A program made the translations under genes and the position numbers. A DNA stretch of 64,000 nt from DATAFF01 sp963744915 (GTDB taxonomy: Bacteria; Pseudomonadota; Alphaproteobacteria; Rhizobiales; Aestuariivirgaceae), in assembly GCA_963744915.1 (NCBI GenBank), contig CAVUUY010000002.1:40692-104691 (forward strand). The letters are read 5' to 3'. Shown here piece after piece: positions 1 through 8,850 of the stretch (position 1 is its first letter; each line of letters starts with the position of its first letter). A model generated the notes under the pieces. That model had not been told where the DNA came from. It ran no database searches and saw only the letters and a list, made by a program, of their open reading frames with translations.

Positions 1-1
1 G

Positions 2-1300
2 CGCGCCGGCGTCTTCGCGGCCATGCTGCCGGTCTTGATCGGTGAGATTCCCTGGGCTCCGGGCGGTCTGCAGCGCTGCATCAGGATCACGAGCCCGCGC
101 GGCACCATTCTGAATGCCGAATATCCCGCCGCCGTCAGCATGGGATCGATCACCGGCACGTGGCTCGCGCACAATTGCGCCCATGCCGCCATCTCCAAAA
201 TGCTGCTTACCCATCCCGAGCACCGAAGCCGGGCGCTGTCAGGCGGTGGGGGTTCGTGGCCGGCGATGCAGCTCTTTGGCTGGGATAAAACGGGTTTCGC
301 TTTCGTCACCCAGTTCCAGGAAGCGAACCTCACTGGCTTCGGCGCACGCTCCTTCGCCGACGGCGTCAACACGGCTGGTGCCTACTGCATCCCGGCTGCC
401 CGCGTGCCGAATGTCGAGGCGACCGAGTTCACCTGGCCGTTGCTCGTCCTCTATCGCTCGGAAGCCTCGGATACTGGTGGTGCTGGACGCTGGCGCGGCG
501 GCGTCGGCGGCAAGTTCGCCTTCATTCTCCACAAGACGCACAGGGAATTCGTCCATGTGTCGGCCGCCTTCCATGTTGCAATTCCGAATGGCGGCGCCCT
601 GAGCGGCGGTCTCCCCGGCGCCTCGGTCGTCTATCTCATTCTTCGCGATTCGAATGTCAGGAAAGAGATCGCCGAGGGGCGGATTCCCCAACGGCTCGAC
701 GCGCTGACCGGCGCACTCGACGTGCTGCAACCCAAGTCGCAGACCACGCAAGATCAAAATGATGTCTACGCAATCACCTTCTTCGGTGGCGGCGGTTATG
801 GCGATCCACTGGATCGCGAGCCGGACCGGGTCGCGGTGGATGTCCAGCAGGGGCTGGTTTCGGCAGGGGAGGCGGCACGGCTCTATGGTGTCGTCACGAA
901 AGACGGTGTCGTCGATGAAGCGGCGACCGCCCACCGCCGTTTGGCAATGAGGGCTGAACGGCTTGGCAGGGCGGTCGAGGGGCCCTTGGCCGCAGTACCG
1001 GACGATGATCCGGCGAGCTCAATCAGAATCAACGACTACCTCCGGGCCGAGGGAGGCAGGATCCGGTGCCGTCGCTGCGGCCATGATCACTGCGCCGATG
1101 ACCAGAATTACAAGCTGAGCCTGCTTTGCAAACCGATTGCCGTGACGGCCTTGTCGCCCGTCAACCGCGATCCGGCCGAATATGTCGATGAGCCGATCGA
1201 GTTCCGCCAGTTCATCTGCCCGGGCTGCGGGAGCCTCGTCGAGACCGAAGTGGCGCTCGCGAAAGAGCCGCCCGTCTGGGATGTCCAACTTCGCATCTGA
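2..1300 (+). CDS. Hydantoinase B / oxoprolinase family protein (HyuB), 5' end outside window
   Basis: The reading frame is open from base 2, so the gene begins upstream; 432 residues are visible. The protein resembles the C-terminal half of HyuB-type subunits, which with HyuA catalyse ATP-dependent opening of hydantoins, 5-oxoproline or related lactams. Visible hallmarks are the N-terminal conserved stretch ending GSITGTWLAHN, the segment GGAGRWRGGVGGKF and the FFGGGGYGDPLDR motif. After the hydantoinase core there is a tail of about 90 residues with CRRCGHDHC and CPGCG motifs, a likely zinc-binding module like that seen in acetone-carboxylase-gamma-type extensions. It precedes an ABC transporter and catabolic enzymes on the same strand. 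HyuA is expected just upstream. The family call is secure; the substrate is unknown. Confidence 0.85.
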   Translation, partial: RAGVFAAMLPVLIGEIPWAPGGLQRCIRITSPRGTILNAEYPAAVSMGSITGTWLAHNCAHAAISKMLLTHPEHRSRALSGGGGSWPAMQLFGWDKTGFAFVTQFQEANLTGFGARSFADGVNTAGAYCIPAARVPNVEATEFTWPLLVLYRSEASDTGGAGRWRGGVGGKFAFILHKTHREFVHVSAAFHVAIPNGGALSGGLPGASVVYLILRDSNVRKEIAEGRIPQRLDALTGALDVLQPKSQTTQDQNDVYAITFFGGGGYGDPLDREPDRVAVDVQQGLVSAGEAARLYGVVTKDGVVDEAATAHRRLAMRAERLGRAVEGPLAAVPDDDPASSIRINDYLRAEGGRIRCRRCGHDHCADDQNYKLSLLCKPIAVTALSPVNRDPAEYVDEPIEFRQFICPGCGSLVETEVALAKEPPVWDVQLRI

Positions 1301-1373
1301 AAGGAAGAGATCACACGAGCCAACGTGTGGCGTCTGGGGGAAATGATAAAGAAAACTGCTCAGGAGCCTCGAA

Positions 1374-2627
1374 ATGAACTCGAAAATCGCCAGCCTGATT
1401 GCCGCTGCAGCGTTGCTCGCCGTCTCTCATCAGATGGCCAGCGCAGCAGACCCGATAAAGGTCGGAGTTGACGGTCCCTTCACCGGTCCGTCGGCGCGCA
1501 TCGGTCAGGACATTCAGAACGGGACCAAGATGGCCATCGACGATGCCCGCGCGGCCGGCCAGCTGCCGGTCATGGTGGACGGCGAGAAGCGCGACATCGA
1601 ACTGGTGTGGATCGATGATGAATCCTCGCCGGAAAAGGCCGTGAAGGCCTATCGCGATGCCGTCACGCGCCAGGGTATCCAGCTGATGCTCAACGGCTGG
1701 CACGGGTCGGTTGGCCTCGCCCTCGTCGATCTCGTCGCGGCGGACGGGCTGATCAGCTTCGGCAATCTAGCAGCTCCCGAAGACATCTCAGAGAAGATCA
1801 ACAGCAATAACTATACCCATTGGTTCAAGGGATGGCCGGCGCCCAAGTCGATGTCCGGCCTCTATGTCGATGCGGTGGAGGATTTCATCAGCCAGGGCAA
1901 GTGGAAGCCCGGAGCCAAGAACGCCGCCGTCGTGGTCGAGGACACCGACTGGGGCCGCACCTGGGGCGACGCGATCGTCAACCGTTTGAAGGACAAGGGC
2001 TGGGCGGTCGTGGCGCTCGATGTGGTGAAGGCGGATGAAACTGAGCACAATGCGCTCCTCACCAAATACAAGGCCGCCGGCGTCGAATTCACCGCGGTGA
2101 CATTGAATGCGCCGGCTGCTGCTGCTGCGTTCGTCAAGCAGTTCAACAGCGCCGGGATGAAGGGCCTCCTCGCGGCGGATGGCCTCGGCTGGGCCTCTAA
2201 CTGGTACGAGATGACGGGAGATGCGTCGAACTTCGTGATTTCGATGGACAGCCCCAGAACCTTGACACAGGAGCAGGTCGATTGGAGCGCCCGCTTCGCG
2301 AAGGCCTTCGGGCAGCCACCCTCGCCGGCGGCCAGTGGCCATGCCTATGACTACACGCGCATGCTGATCAATGGCCTCGCCAAGGCCGGGACCCTCGACA
2401 AGGACAAGCTGTCGGCGGCGCTGCTGGATAGCGAGTACAAGGGAATCTGGCAGTATTATGCGTTTGCCAAGAAGGCGGGCGACGGAGCGATTTCGGCCTA
2501 TGAAGTCAAGGCGGGTCCCTTCATGAAGGGGTTCTCCTTTCCGATGGTCCAGTATTATGACGGCAAGGACTATGTCGTCTGGCCGACGGAATTTGCCAAG
2601 GCCGAGTTCCGCGCGCCTGCCGATTGA
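1374..2627 (+). CDS. ABC transporter periplasmic substrate-binding protein (HAAT/Leu-Ile-Val type)
   Basis: This 417-residue protein has a typical Sec signal peptide (positive start, hydrophobic core, ending near SHQMASA at about residue 24), followed by IKVGVDGPFTGPSARIGQDI, the start of the type I periplasmic-binding fold of branched-chain amino-acid/amide binding proteins. It would capture the substrate in the periplasm and deliver it to the LivHMGF-like permease encoded directly downstream. It begins 73 bp after the hydantoinase gene. An AGGAG-type ribosome-binding site (ctcaggagcctcgaa) lies just before the ATG. The family is broad, covering amino acids, amides, urea and aromatic acids, so the ligand cannot be read from sequence; the neighbours suggest a nitrogenous compound. 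Confidence 0.9.
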   Translation: MNSKIASLIAAAALLAVSHQMASAADPIKVGVDGPFTGPSARIGQDIQNGTKMAIDDARAAGQLPVMVDGEKRDIELVWIDDESSPEKAVKAYRDAVTRQGIQLMLNGWHGSVGLALVDLVAADGLISFGNLAAPEDISEKINSNNYTHWFKGWPAPKSMSGLYVDAVEDFISQGKWKPGAKNAAVVVEDTDWGRTWGDAIVNRLKDKGWAVVALDVVKADETEHNALLTKYKAAGVEFTAVTLNAPAAAAAFVKQFNSAGMKGLLAADGLGWASNWYEMTGDASNFVISMDSPRTLTQEQVDWSARFAKAFGQPPSPAASGHAYDYTRMLINGLAKAGTLDKDKLSAALLDSEYKGIWQYYAFAKKAGDGAISAYEVKAGPFMKGFSFPMVQYYDGKDYVVWPTEFAKAEFRAPAD

Positions 2628-2688
2628 GCTTGCCATCAGACGGGCGCGCGGACTTCCACCGGAAGTGCGCGCGCCGTGGAGGCCGCAA

Positions 2689-3402
2689 ATGGCACCCCTT
2701 CTCGACGTCGACAATATCCACAAGAGCTTCGGTGGCGTGAAGACCCTCACGGCCGTGACCTTTAGCCTCTCCAGGGGCCAGGTGCTGGGGCTGATCGGTC
2801 CCAATGGAGCCGGCAAGACGACGGTGTTCAACATCATCAGCGGCATCTACCGGGCCGATCAGGGAACCGTGCTGCTGGACGGCAAGGCCATCACCAACCG
2901 GGCGCCTGTCGCCATCGCGAAGGCGGGGGTTGCCCGGACTTTCCAGGTGGCGCGGACGTTCAACGATATGACGGTCGAGGAGAACCTTCGCGTGCCGCTG
3001 GTCCGCTCCAGCCTGTCGCGTGCCGAAAGCGACGCCCGGGTCGTCGAGATGCTCGGCTTGACCGGCCTGTCGAAGCTGCGTGCGGCGATGGTTGCGTCGC
3101 TTCCCGATGGCCAGAAGAAGCTTCTCGAGGTGGCGCGCGCCATCATGATTCCGCCCAAGCTGTTCATCCTTGACGAACCCTTCGCCGGCGTCAGTGCTGA
3201 CGTCGTAAACCTCGTCATCGGGCTCATCCGCAAGCTGACCGCAGCCGGCGTGGGTTGCTTGGCGATCAGCCACGACATTGCCTCCATGCCGCGGCTTTGC
3301 GAGGAGGTCCTCGTCCTGGTCGAGGGCAAGGTGCTGACGCGCGGTCCGCTAGCCACCGTTCGCAAGGACCGCCGCGTGGTCGAAGCCTATTTGGGAGCCT
3401 GA
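2689..3402 (+). CDS. Branched-chain-type ABC transporter ATP-binding protein (LivG-like)
   Basis: The protein has 237 residues counted from the ATG at 2689; the frame is open further upstream but homology starts here with MAPLLDVDNIHKSFGGVK. Walker A is GPNGAGKT near residue 40. The C-terminal half holds the degenerate signature LPDGQKKLLEVAR in place of LSGGQ and Walker B LFILDEPFAGVS. The switch His is in AISHD. It is one of the two cytoplasmic ATPases of the HAAT importer in this operon and ends 2 bp before livF. LivG-type ATPases usually run about 250 residues, so it looks complete, although the signature motif is less canonical than usual. Confidence 0.9.
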   Translation: MAPLLDVDNIHKSFGGVKTLTAVTFSLSRGQVLGLIGPNGAGKTTVFNIISGIYRADQGTVLLDGKAITNRAPVAIAKAGVARTFQVARTFNDMTVEENLRVPLVRSSLSRAESDARVVEMLGLTGLSKLRAAMVASLPDGQKKLLEVARAIMIPPKLFILDEPFAGVSADVVNLVIGLIRKLTAAGVGCLAISHDIASMPRLCEEVLVLVEGKVLTRGPLATVRKDRRVVEAYLGA

Positions 3403-3404
3403 CC

Positions 3405-4115
3405 GTGAAGCTTGAGGTCAGCAACATTCGGGCAGGTTATGGCGGCGGTGCCGATGTCCTGAAGGACGTCAGCGTCACTGTCCAAAAGGGCACGGTGGTC
3501 GGCCTGATCGGCGCCAACGGTGCCGGGAAATCGACCCTTCTCCGGACCATCTGTGGTTTCCTCAAGCCGCGTGCCGGGGATGTGGTGCTTGACGACAGAA
3601 CCGCGACCGGGCTTCGCCCCGACAGCCTGGCGGCGCGCGGCATCGGCTATCTGATGGAAGGCCACTCGGTCTTTCCGAGCTTGACGGTCGAGGAGAACCT
3701 GCAGCTTGGAACCTGGTCATTCCGCAATGATCGCGATCGGGTGAAGCGGGTCACCCGGAGGGCCTTCGAACGCGCCCCGATCCTCGAGGAGAAGCGCAGC
3801 ATCAAAGCCGGGCTGCTGTCGGGCGGACAGCAGCGCATCCTCGAGCTTCAGCGGCTTTCGCTGGGCGATCCCTCGCTGATCATTCTCGATGAGCCCTCGC
3901 TCGGATTGGCACCAAAGCTGGTGCAGGAGGTCTTCGATATCGTCAGCGGCCTGCGCAGCAGCGGAGCGGCGATCCTGCTCGTCGATCAGAGCGCCCGGCA
4001 TGTGGCGGCCGCTGCCGACCATCTCTATGTGCTGCGGCTTGGCCAGATACAGATGCAGGGCCCGGCAATTGAATACCGCCATCGCATCGAGGACATCGTC
4101 CGCGAATTCATCTGA
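3405..4115 (+). CDS. Branched-chain-type ABC transporter ATP-binding protein (LivF-like)
   Basis: A GTG start at 3405, two bases after the livG stop, gives 236 residues, the normal LivF size. Walker A is GANGAGKS, followed by the LivF-typical GIGYLMEGHSVFPSLTVEENL segment, then LSGGQQRILELQR and Walker B LIILDEPSLGLAPKLVQEVF. It pairs with the LivG-like ATPase to power the importer. The tight spacing (2 bp before, 10 bp after) shows one polycistronic unit with the permease genes. Substrate specificity is not visible in the ATPase. Confidence 0.9.
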   Translation: MKLEVSNIRAGYGGGADVLKDVSVTVQKGTVVGLIGANGAGKSTLLRTICGFLKPRAGDVVLDDRTATGLRPDSLAARGIGYLMEGHSVFPSLTVEENLQLGTWSFRNDRDRVKRVTRRAFERAPILEEKRSIKAGLLSGGQQRILELQRLSLGDPSLIILDEPSLGLAPKLVQEVFDIVSGLRSSGAAILLVDQSARHVAAAADHLYVLRLGQIQMQGPAIEYRHRIEDIVREFI

Positions 4116-4125
4116 GAACCGACAC

Positions 4126-5016
4126 ATGTTCAGCCCCGAAATATTGTTGCAGCTGACCATCGACGGGATCACCCGCGGCGCCATGTATGGCTTGATGGCA
4201 GCCGGCCTGGCGTTGATCTTCGGCATCGTCCGAATCATCAATATGGCGCATGGCGAGTTGTTCATGCTGGGCGCCTACGTCATGTATTTCGCGACCGTGT
4301 CGGTAGGGCTTCCCGCATCGGTCGGAATCATCGTTGCCGCCGCGGCGCTGTTCGTCGTCGGCATGGCGATGGAACGGAGCCTGATTGCTCCCCTGCGATC
4401 CAGGCTCGGCGACAAGTGGCTGGTCGATGGCTATGTGCTGACGATCGGCGTCATGGTGATCCTGCAGAACCTGGCGCTCATCGTCTTCGGGCCACGGGAA
4501 TATGGTGTCGCGAGCTTCTGGCCGGGCCGCCGCCAGCTTGGCGACATCGTGATCGCCAATGAGCGGCTCGTGATCCTCTTCGGTGCGGCGCTGGCCATTG
4601 GGGCGCTCGCAACCTTCCTCAACTATACGCGGCTCGGGCGGGCCATCCGGGCCACGGCCGAGCATCCGGAAGCGGCGCAGATCATGGGAATCGACATCGC
4701 CCGCATCTATACGATCACCTTCGGGATCGGATCCGCTCTCGCCGGCGCGGTCGGCGCCTTGCTGCTGTCCATCTATCCGGCCTATCCGACGGTCGGTGGC
4801 GAGATCCTGCTCAAGGCGTTCGTCGTCGTCATCGTCGGTGGCCTCGGCAATGTCTGGGGAGCCATGCTGGCCGGGCCGCTGCTCGGATTGATCGAGTCAT
4901 ACACGACGGCATTTGCCCCGAGCGGCTGGCAGAACACCCTGACCTCGCTGCTCGTGCTTCTCGTCCTCGTGCTTCGACCGCAAGGTTTGTTTACGAGACA
5001 GGTCACGCGGCCATGA
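4126..5016 (+). CDS. Branched-chain-type ABC transporter permease (LivH-like)
   Basis: The ATG at 4126 gives 296 residues, the usual LivH length. The N-terminus LLQLTIDGITRGAMYGLMAAG and the following GLALIFGIVRIINMAHGELFMLGAY are diagnostic of LivH permeases, and about eight hydrophobic segments follow. The conserved EAA-like loop region is RAIRATAEHPEAAQIMGID. It would sit in the inner membrane with LivM. The stop overlaps the start of livM by 4 bp (ATGA), indicating translational coupling. Confidence 0.9.
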   Translation: MFSPEILLQLTIDGITRGAMYGLMAAGLALIFGIVRIINMAHGELFMLGAYVMYFATVSVGLPASVGIIVAAAALFVVGMAMERSLIAPLRSRLGDKWLVDGYVLTIGVMVILQNLALIVFGPREYGVASFWPGRRQLGDIVIANERLVILFGAALAIGALATFLNYTRLGRAIRATAEHPEAAQIMGIDIARIYTITFGIGSALAGAVGALLLSIYPAYPTVGGEILLKAFVVVIVGGLGNVWGAMLAGPLLGLIESYTTAFAPSGWQNTLTSLLVLLVLVLRPQGLFTRQVTRP

Positions 5017-6041
5017 CCACCGAGACGGGTAGGCTGCCAGCGTCTTGGGAATGGGCCGGCCTCATGCTCCTGCTGGCCGTGATGGTCGTGGTGCCATTGG
5101 CGCTCGGCGGCCGCTATATACCGACGGTCTTCATTTCGATTCTCCTGTTCTTCATCCTTGGCGCCCTGTTCGATTTCATGCTGGGATATCTCAGCATCGT
5201 GAATTTCGGTGTCGCAGGTTTCCTTTGCGCCGGCGCTTATGCTTCGGCTCTTGCAGGACATTATTGGGGCATCTCGCCATGGGCGAGCCTGCTGGTGGGC
5301 GGCGCTGCCTCGCTGGTGCTTGGCCTCGTCACCGGCGCCTTGACGCTGCGGTTGCGCGGCATCTATGTCGGCTTGACCACGCTGTTCGTGATGGAGTCGC
5401 TCAGATATGCCATTCTGAACGCTCGCGACGTGACGCGTGGCGCCTCGGGCCTAGCGGTTCCCGGTTTCACCCCGATCTTCGGGTTGTCATTTCCGCGCAG
5501 CGATCCGCTGTCCTATTATTTTATCCTCCTCCTGCTGGTCGTCATAGCCTATGGGTGCCTTCATGCGATCGTCCGCTCGAAGATCGGACTGGTGTTCAAG
5601 GCCATACGCGATGACGATCTCGGCACCAGCGTGCTGGGGATCAACGTCGTGCGCTACAAGCTCCTCAATTTCGCCGTGGCGAGCTTCTTCATCGGCCTGT
5701 TTGGCGCCTATTATGCACGCTATATCGGGATCCTGGTCCCCACGCCGCAGGAATTCGGCATCCAGCGCACGGTCGAGATCCTGACCATCGCCTATATTGG
5801 TGGCCGCGGCACGCTGTGGGGATCGCTTCTCGGCGCGATGGTGCTTGTCGGCATTCAGGAGGTGTTCCGCGACCTGGATGAGTGGCGCCTCGTCATCTAT
5901 GGCATTTTCCTGATAGTCATCATCACGGCCTTTCCTGGGGGCATCGCCGGTGCCGTGCGGCAGCTGGCCGAGCTGGCCTATGCGCGCCTCCACCGAATTC
6001 GGTCAAAGCAACGCACTCCCGAAGAAAGGACAGCATCATGA
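5013..6041 (+). CDS. Branched-chain-type ABC transporter permease (LivM-like)
   Basis: This 342-residue polytopic membrane protein overlaps livH by 4 bp. It has the LivM pattern: a long hydrophobic N-terminal half with FDFMLGYLSIVNFGVAGFLC, then the cytoplasmic loop KIGLVFKAIRDDDLGTSVLGI and a final membrane block ending with IGGRGTLWGSLLGA. It completes a five-component HAAT importer (binding protein, two ATPases, two permeases). Its TGA stop overlaps the ATG of the downstream aminotransferase, so transport and catabolism genes are co-translated, implying that the imported compound feeds the following enzymes. Confidence 0.9.
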   Translation: MTTETGRLPASWEWAGLMLLLAVMVVVPLALGGRYIPTVFISILLFFILGALFDFMLGYLSIVNFGVAGFLCAGAYASALAGHYWGISPWASLLVGGAASLVLGLVTGALTLRLRGIYVGLTTLFVMESLRYAILNARDVTRGASGLAVPGFTPIFGLSFPRSDPLSYYFILLLLVVIAYGCLHAIVRSKIGLVFKAIRDDDLGTSVLGINVVRYKLLNFAVASFFIGLFGAYYARYIGILVPTPQEFGIQRTVEILTIAYIGGRGTLWGSLLGAMVLVGIQEVFRDLDEWRLVIYGIFLIVIITAFPGGIAGAVRQLAELAYARLHRIRSKQRTPEERTAS

Positions 6042-7414
6042 ACATTATGGCGAACTCTCTCGAGGCGAAGGATGTTGCCCATCATCTTCACTCCTATTCG
6101 AATCCGCGGCGCCTCGCGGAAACCGGACCGCTCGTCATCGAGCGCGGCGAAGGCATTCACGTCATCGACAATATGGGCCGCAAATATATCGAGGGCGTCT
6201 CCGCGCTCTGGTATGCATCGCTGGGATTCAGCGAACAGCGCCTCGTCGACGCCGCCCACCGGCAGCTGACGAAGCTCCCCTGTTACCATTCGTTCGGCAA
6301 CAAGGTGTCGGATGTCGCGGTCGAGCTCGCCGAGCGGTTGATCAAACTCGCGCCGGTCCCGATGTCCAAGGTTTACTTCGCCGGCTCGGGATCGGAGGGC
6401 AACGACACCGCCCTGAAGATCGTGCGCTTCTACAGCAATGCGCTGGGCCGTCCGCAGAAGAAGAAAGTGATCTCACGCATCAAGGCGTATCACGGGACGA
6501 CGCTGGCGACCGCGAGCCTGACGGGTATCCCGCGCAATCATGCCGGGTTCGACCTGCCGATCGACGGTATCCTCCACACCGATTGCCCGCATTATTACCG
6601 CTACGCCGATGCGGGGGAGAGCGAGGAGGCCTTTGTCGACCGCATCGTCGGCAATCTCGAGACGCTGATCTTGAACGAAGGGCCCGAGACCATCGCGGCA
6701 TTTTGGGCCGAGCCGGTGTTCGGCTCCGGCGGCGTCATCGTGCCGCCGAAGGGCTATTACGAGAAGGTGCAGGCGGTCCTCAGGAAATACGACATCCTGT
6801 TCGTTGCGGACGAGGTCATCAGCGGCTTCGGCCGGCTCGGTCACATGTTCGGCTGCGAGGCTTTCGGCATCGAGCCCGACATGATCATCCTCGCCAAGGC
6901 TCTGTCGTCCGGCTACCAACCGATATCGGCGCTGATGATCAACGAGCGGGTGTTCTCGGCGCTCGCCGATGAATCGAACAAGCTCGGCGTGTTCGGTCAC
7001 GGCTTCACCTATTCGGCCCATCCGGTGCCGGCGGCGGTGGCGCTGGAAACCCTGAAGATCTACGAGGAGCGCGACATCGTCTCGCATGTCCGCAAGGTCG
7101 CGCCCAGGATGCAGACGGCGATGCGGCGGTTGGCGGACTATCCGTTCGTGGGCGAGGTGCGCGGGCTAGGCCTGATCGCCGGCATCGAGGTCGTCCGGAA
7201 CAAAGCCACGAAGGAGAGCTTCGATCCGGCGATGCGCGCCGCCGCCGAGCTCGAGGCTAAGTGCCTGGAGCAGGGGCTGATCGTGCGCGCCATCGGCGAC
7301 ACCGTGGCGGTCTCGCCGCCGCTGATCATTTCCGAGAACGAGATGGAGAGGCTCCTGTCCATGCTGGAGCAGGGCGTGAAGCACTTCGCCGAAGCGATGG
7401 CGGCACGGTCATGA
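6038..7414 (+). CDS. Class III aminotransferase (omega-amino acid:pyruvate type)
   Basis: The ATG at 6038 overlaps the livM stop and is preceded by GAAGAAAGGA; the protein has 458 residues. It is a PLP fold-type I, subgroup III transaminase. Visible marks are YIEGVSALWYASLGF near the N-terminus, SGSEGNDTALKIVR (phosphate-binding region), YHGTTLATASLTG, DEVISGFGRLG (the Asp contacting PLP) and ILAKALSSGYQPIS with the Schiff-base lysine at K287. Relatives use omega-amino acids or amines such as beta-alanine, GABA, taurine or putrescine with pyruvate as acceptor, giving an aldehyde. The next gene is an aldehyde dehydrogenase, so amine to semialdehyde to acid is the likely route. The exact substrate is not determined. 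Confidence 0.88.
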   Translation: MNIMANSLEAKDVAHHLHSYSNPRRLAETGPLVIERGEGIHVIDNMGRKYIEGVSALWYASLGFSEQRLVDAAHRQLTKLPCYHSFGNKVSDVAVELAERLIKLAPVPMSKVYFAGSGSEGNDTALKIVRFYSNALGRPQKKKVISRIKAYHGTTLATASLTGIPRNHAGFDLPIDGILHTDCPHYYRYADAGESEEAFVDRIVGNLETLILNEGPETIAAFWAEPVFGSGGVIVPPKGYYEKVQAVLRKYDILFVADEVISGFGRLGHMFGCEAFGIEPDMIILAKALSSGYQPISALMINERVFSALADESNKLGVFGHGFTYSAHPVPAAVALETLKIYEERDIVSHVRKVAPRMQTAMRRLADYPFVGEVRGLGLIAGIEVVRNKATKESFDPAMRAAAELEAKCLEQGLIVRAIGDTVAVSPPLIISENEMERLLSMLEQGVKHFAEAMAARS

Positions 7415-8844
7415 CGGTGAAAGCCAATTATGTCGCCGGCGCGTGGGCGGCGCCCGGGACGTCGATCCGGCAGAACCTAAACCCCTCCAACACCGGCGAT
7501 GTGGTCGGCGAATTTGCCGATGCGACTTCGGAGCAGGTCAAGGATGCGGCAGGCGCCGCCCGGCAGGCCTTGAATCCCTGGCGCCAGGCATCGCTCGGCG
7601 CACGCTCCCGGGCCCTTCTGACGATCGCCTCTGAGATCCGCAGCCGCCATGATGAGCTGTCGCACCTCTTGTCCCGCGAGGAGGGCAAGGCCCTGCGCGA
7701 CGGTATGGCCGAGGTTACGCGTGCCGCCGAGATCTTCGAGTTCTATGCCGGCGAGGTCTTCCGCATGGGAGGGGATCGTGTTGCATCGCTGCGGCCGGGG
7801 GTCGGCGTCGAGGTTCTCTACGAGCCGGTCGGCGTGGTCGGACTGATCACGCCCTGGAATTTTCCCCTGGCCATACCGGCCTGGAAGATTGCGCCGGCGC
7901 TCGCCTACGGCAACGCCGTCCTGTTCAAGCCGAGCGAGATCGTGCCGGCATCCGCCTGGGCCTTGACCGAGATCATTTCGCGCGCCGGAGTGCCGGCCGG
8001 CCTGTTCAATCTGCTGATGGGTGGCGGCGACGTCGGTTCGGCGATCATCGACCAGGTGGACGCCGTGAGCTTCACCGGATCGGTTGCGACCGGACGATCC
8101 GTCGCTGAGCGCGCCGCGGGCCGGATGATCCGCGCGCAATGCGAACTCGGCGGCAAGAACCCCCTGCTCGTCGCGGCTGACGCGGATCTCGAAATCGCCG
8201 TCACTTGCGCCCTGCAGGGTGCCTTCTTCCAGACCGGCCAAAGATGCACCGCATCGAGCCGCCTGGTGGTGGATCGTGCGGTGGTGGACCGGTTCACCAA
8301 GGCCCTTGTCGAGCGCATGAAGGAGCTGGTGATCGATGAGGCGACCAGCGCGGCCACCGATATCGGGCCGGTGGTCGACGACCGGCAGCTTGCCAAGGAC
8401 CTCGACTATATCGCCATCGCCGAGCGGGGCGGCGCCCGGCGGATCATTGGCGGGGAGACCCTCAACCGCCGCTTTCCGGGGTATTATCTGTCTCCTGCCC
8501 TGTTCACGGACACCACCAACGACATGCGGATCAACCGTGAGGAGATCTTCGGGCCCATCGCCAGCATCATTGCGGTCGATGGCTATGAGGAGGGGCTTTC
8601 CGTGGCCAATGATACCGAGTTCGGCCTGTCGGCCAGCATCGTCACGCGCTCGCTGAAGCTCGCCCAGCACTTCAAATCGAACATCCGCGCCGGCCTGGCG
8701 ATGGTGAATTTGCCGACCGCCGGGATCGACTTCCATGTGCCGTTGAGCGGCATGAAGTCCTCGAGCTATGGTTCGCCCGAGATGGGCCATAAGGCCATGG
8801 ACTTCTATACCAAGAGCACCACCGCCTATACTTTTCCCGGGTGA
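7411..8844 (+). CDS. NAD(P)-dependent aldehyde dehydrogenase, semialdehyde-dehydrogenase type
   Basis: This 477-residue member of the ALDH superfamily starts 4 bp inside the aminotransferase gene (ATGA overlap). The Rossmann and substrate motifs TPWNFPLAIPAWKIAPALAYG and FTGSVATGR are present. The general base is E245 in ELGGKNPLLV and the catalytic nucleophile is C279 in TGQRCTASS. The local pattern (GQRCTASSRLVV, IGPVVDDRQL) is closest, from memory, to succinate or alpha-ketoglutarate semialdehyde dehydrogenases. It would oxidise the semialdehyde made by the upstream transaminase to a dicarboxylate or acid that can enter central metabolism. Substrate choice is an inference from context. Confidence 0.88.
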   Translation: MTVKANYVAGAWAAPGTSIRQNLNPSNTGDVVGEFADATSEQVKDAAGAARQALNPWRQASLGARSRALLTIASEIRSRHDELSHLLSREEGKALRDGMAEVTRAAEIFEFYAGEVFRMGGDRVASLRPGVGVEVLYEPVGVVGLITPWNFPLAIPAWKIAPALAYGNAVLFKPSEIVPASAWALTEIISRAGVPAGLFNLLMGGGDVGSAIIDQVDAVSFTGSVATGRSVAERAAGRMIRAQCELGGKNPLLVAADADLEIAVTCALQGAFFQTGQRCTASSRLVVDRAVVDRFTKALVERMKELVIDEATSAATDIGPVVDDRQLAKDLDYIAIAERGGARRIIGGETLNRRFPGYYLSPALFTDTTNDMRINREEIFGPIASIIAVDGYEEGLSVANDTEFGLSASIVTRSLKLAQHFKSNIRAGLAMVNLPTAGIDFHVPLSGMKSSSYGSPEMGHKAMDFYTKSTTAYTFPG

Positions 8845-8850
8845 ACCGCC

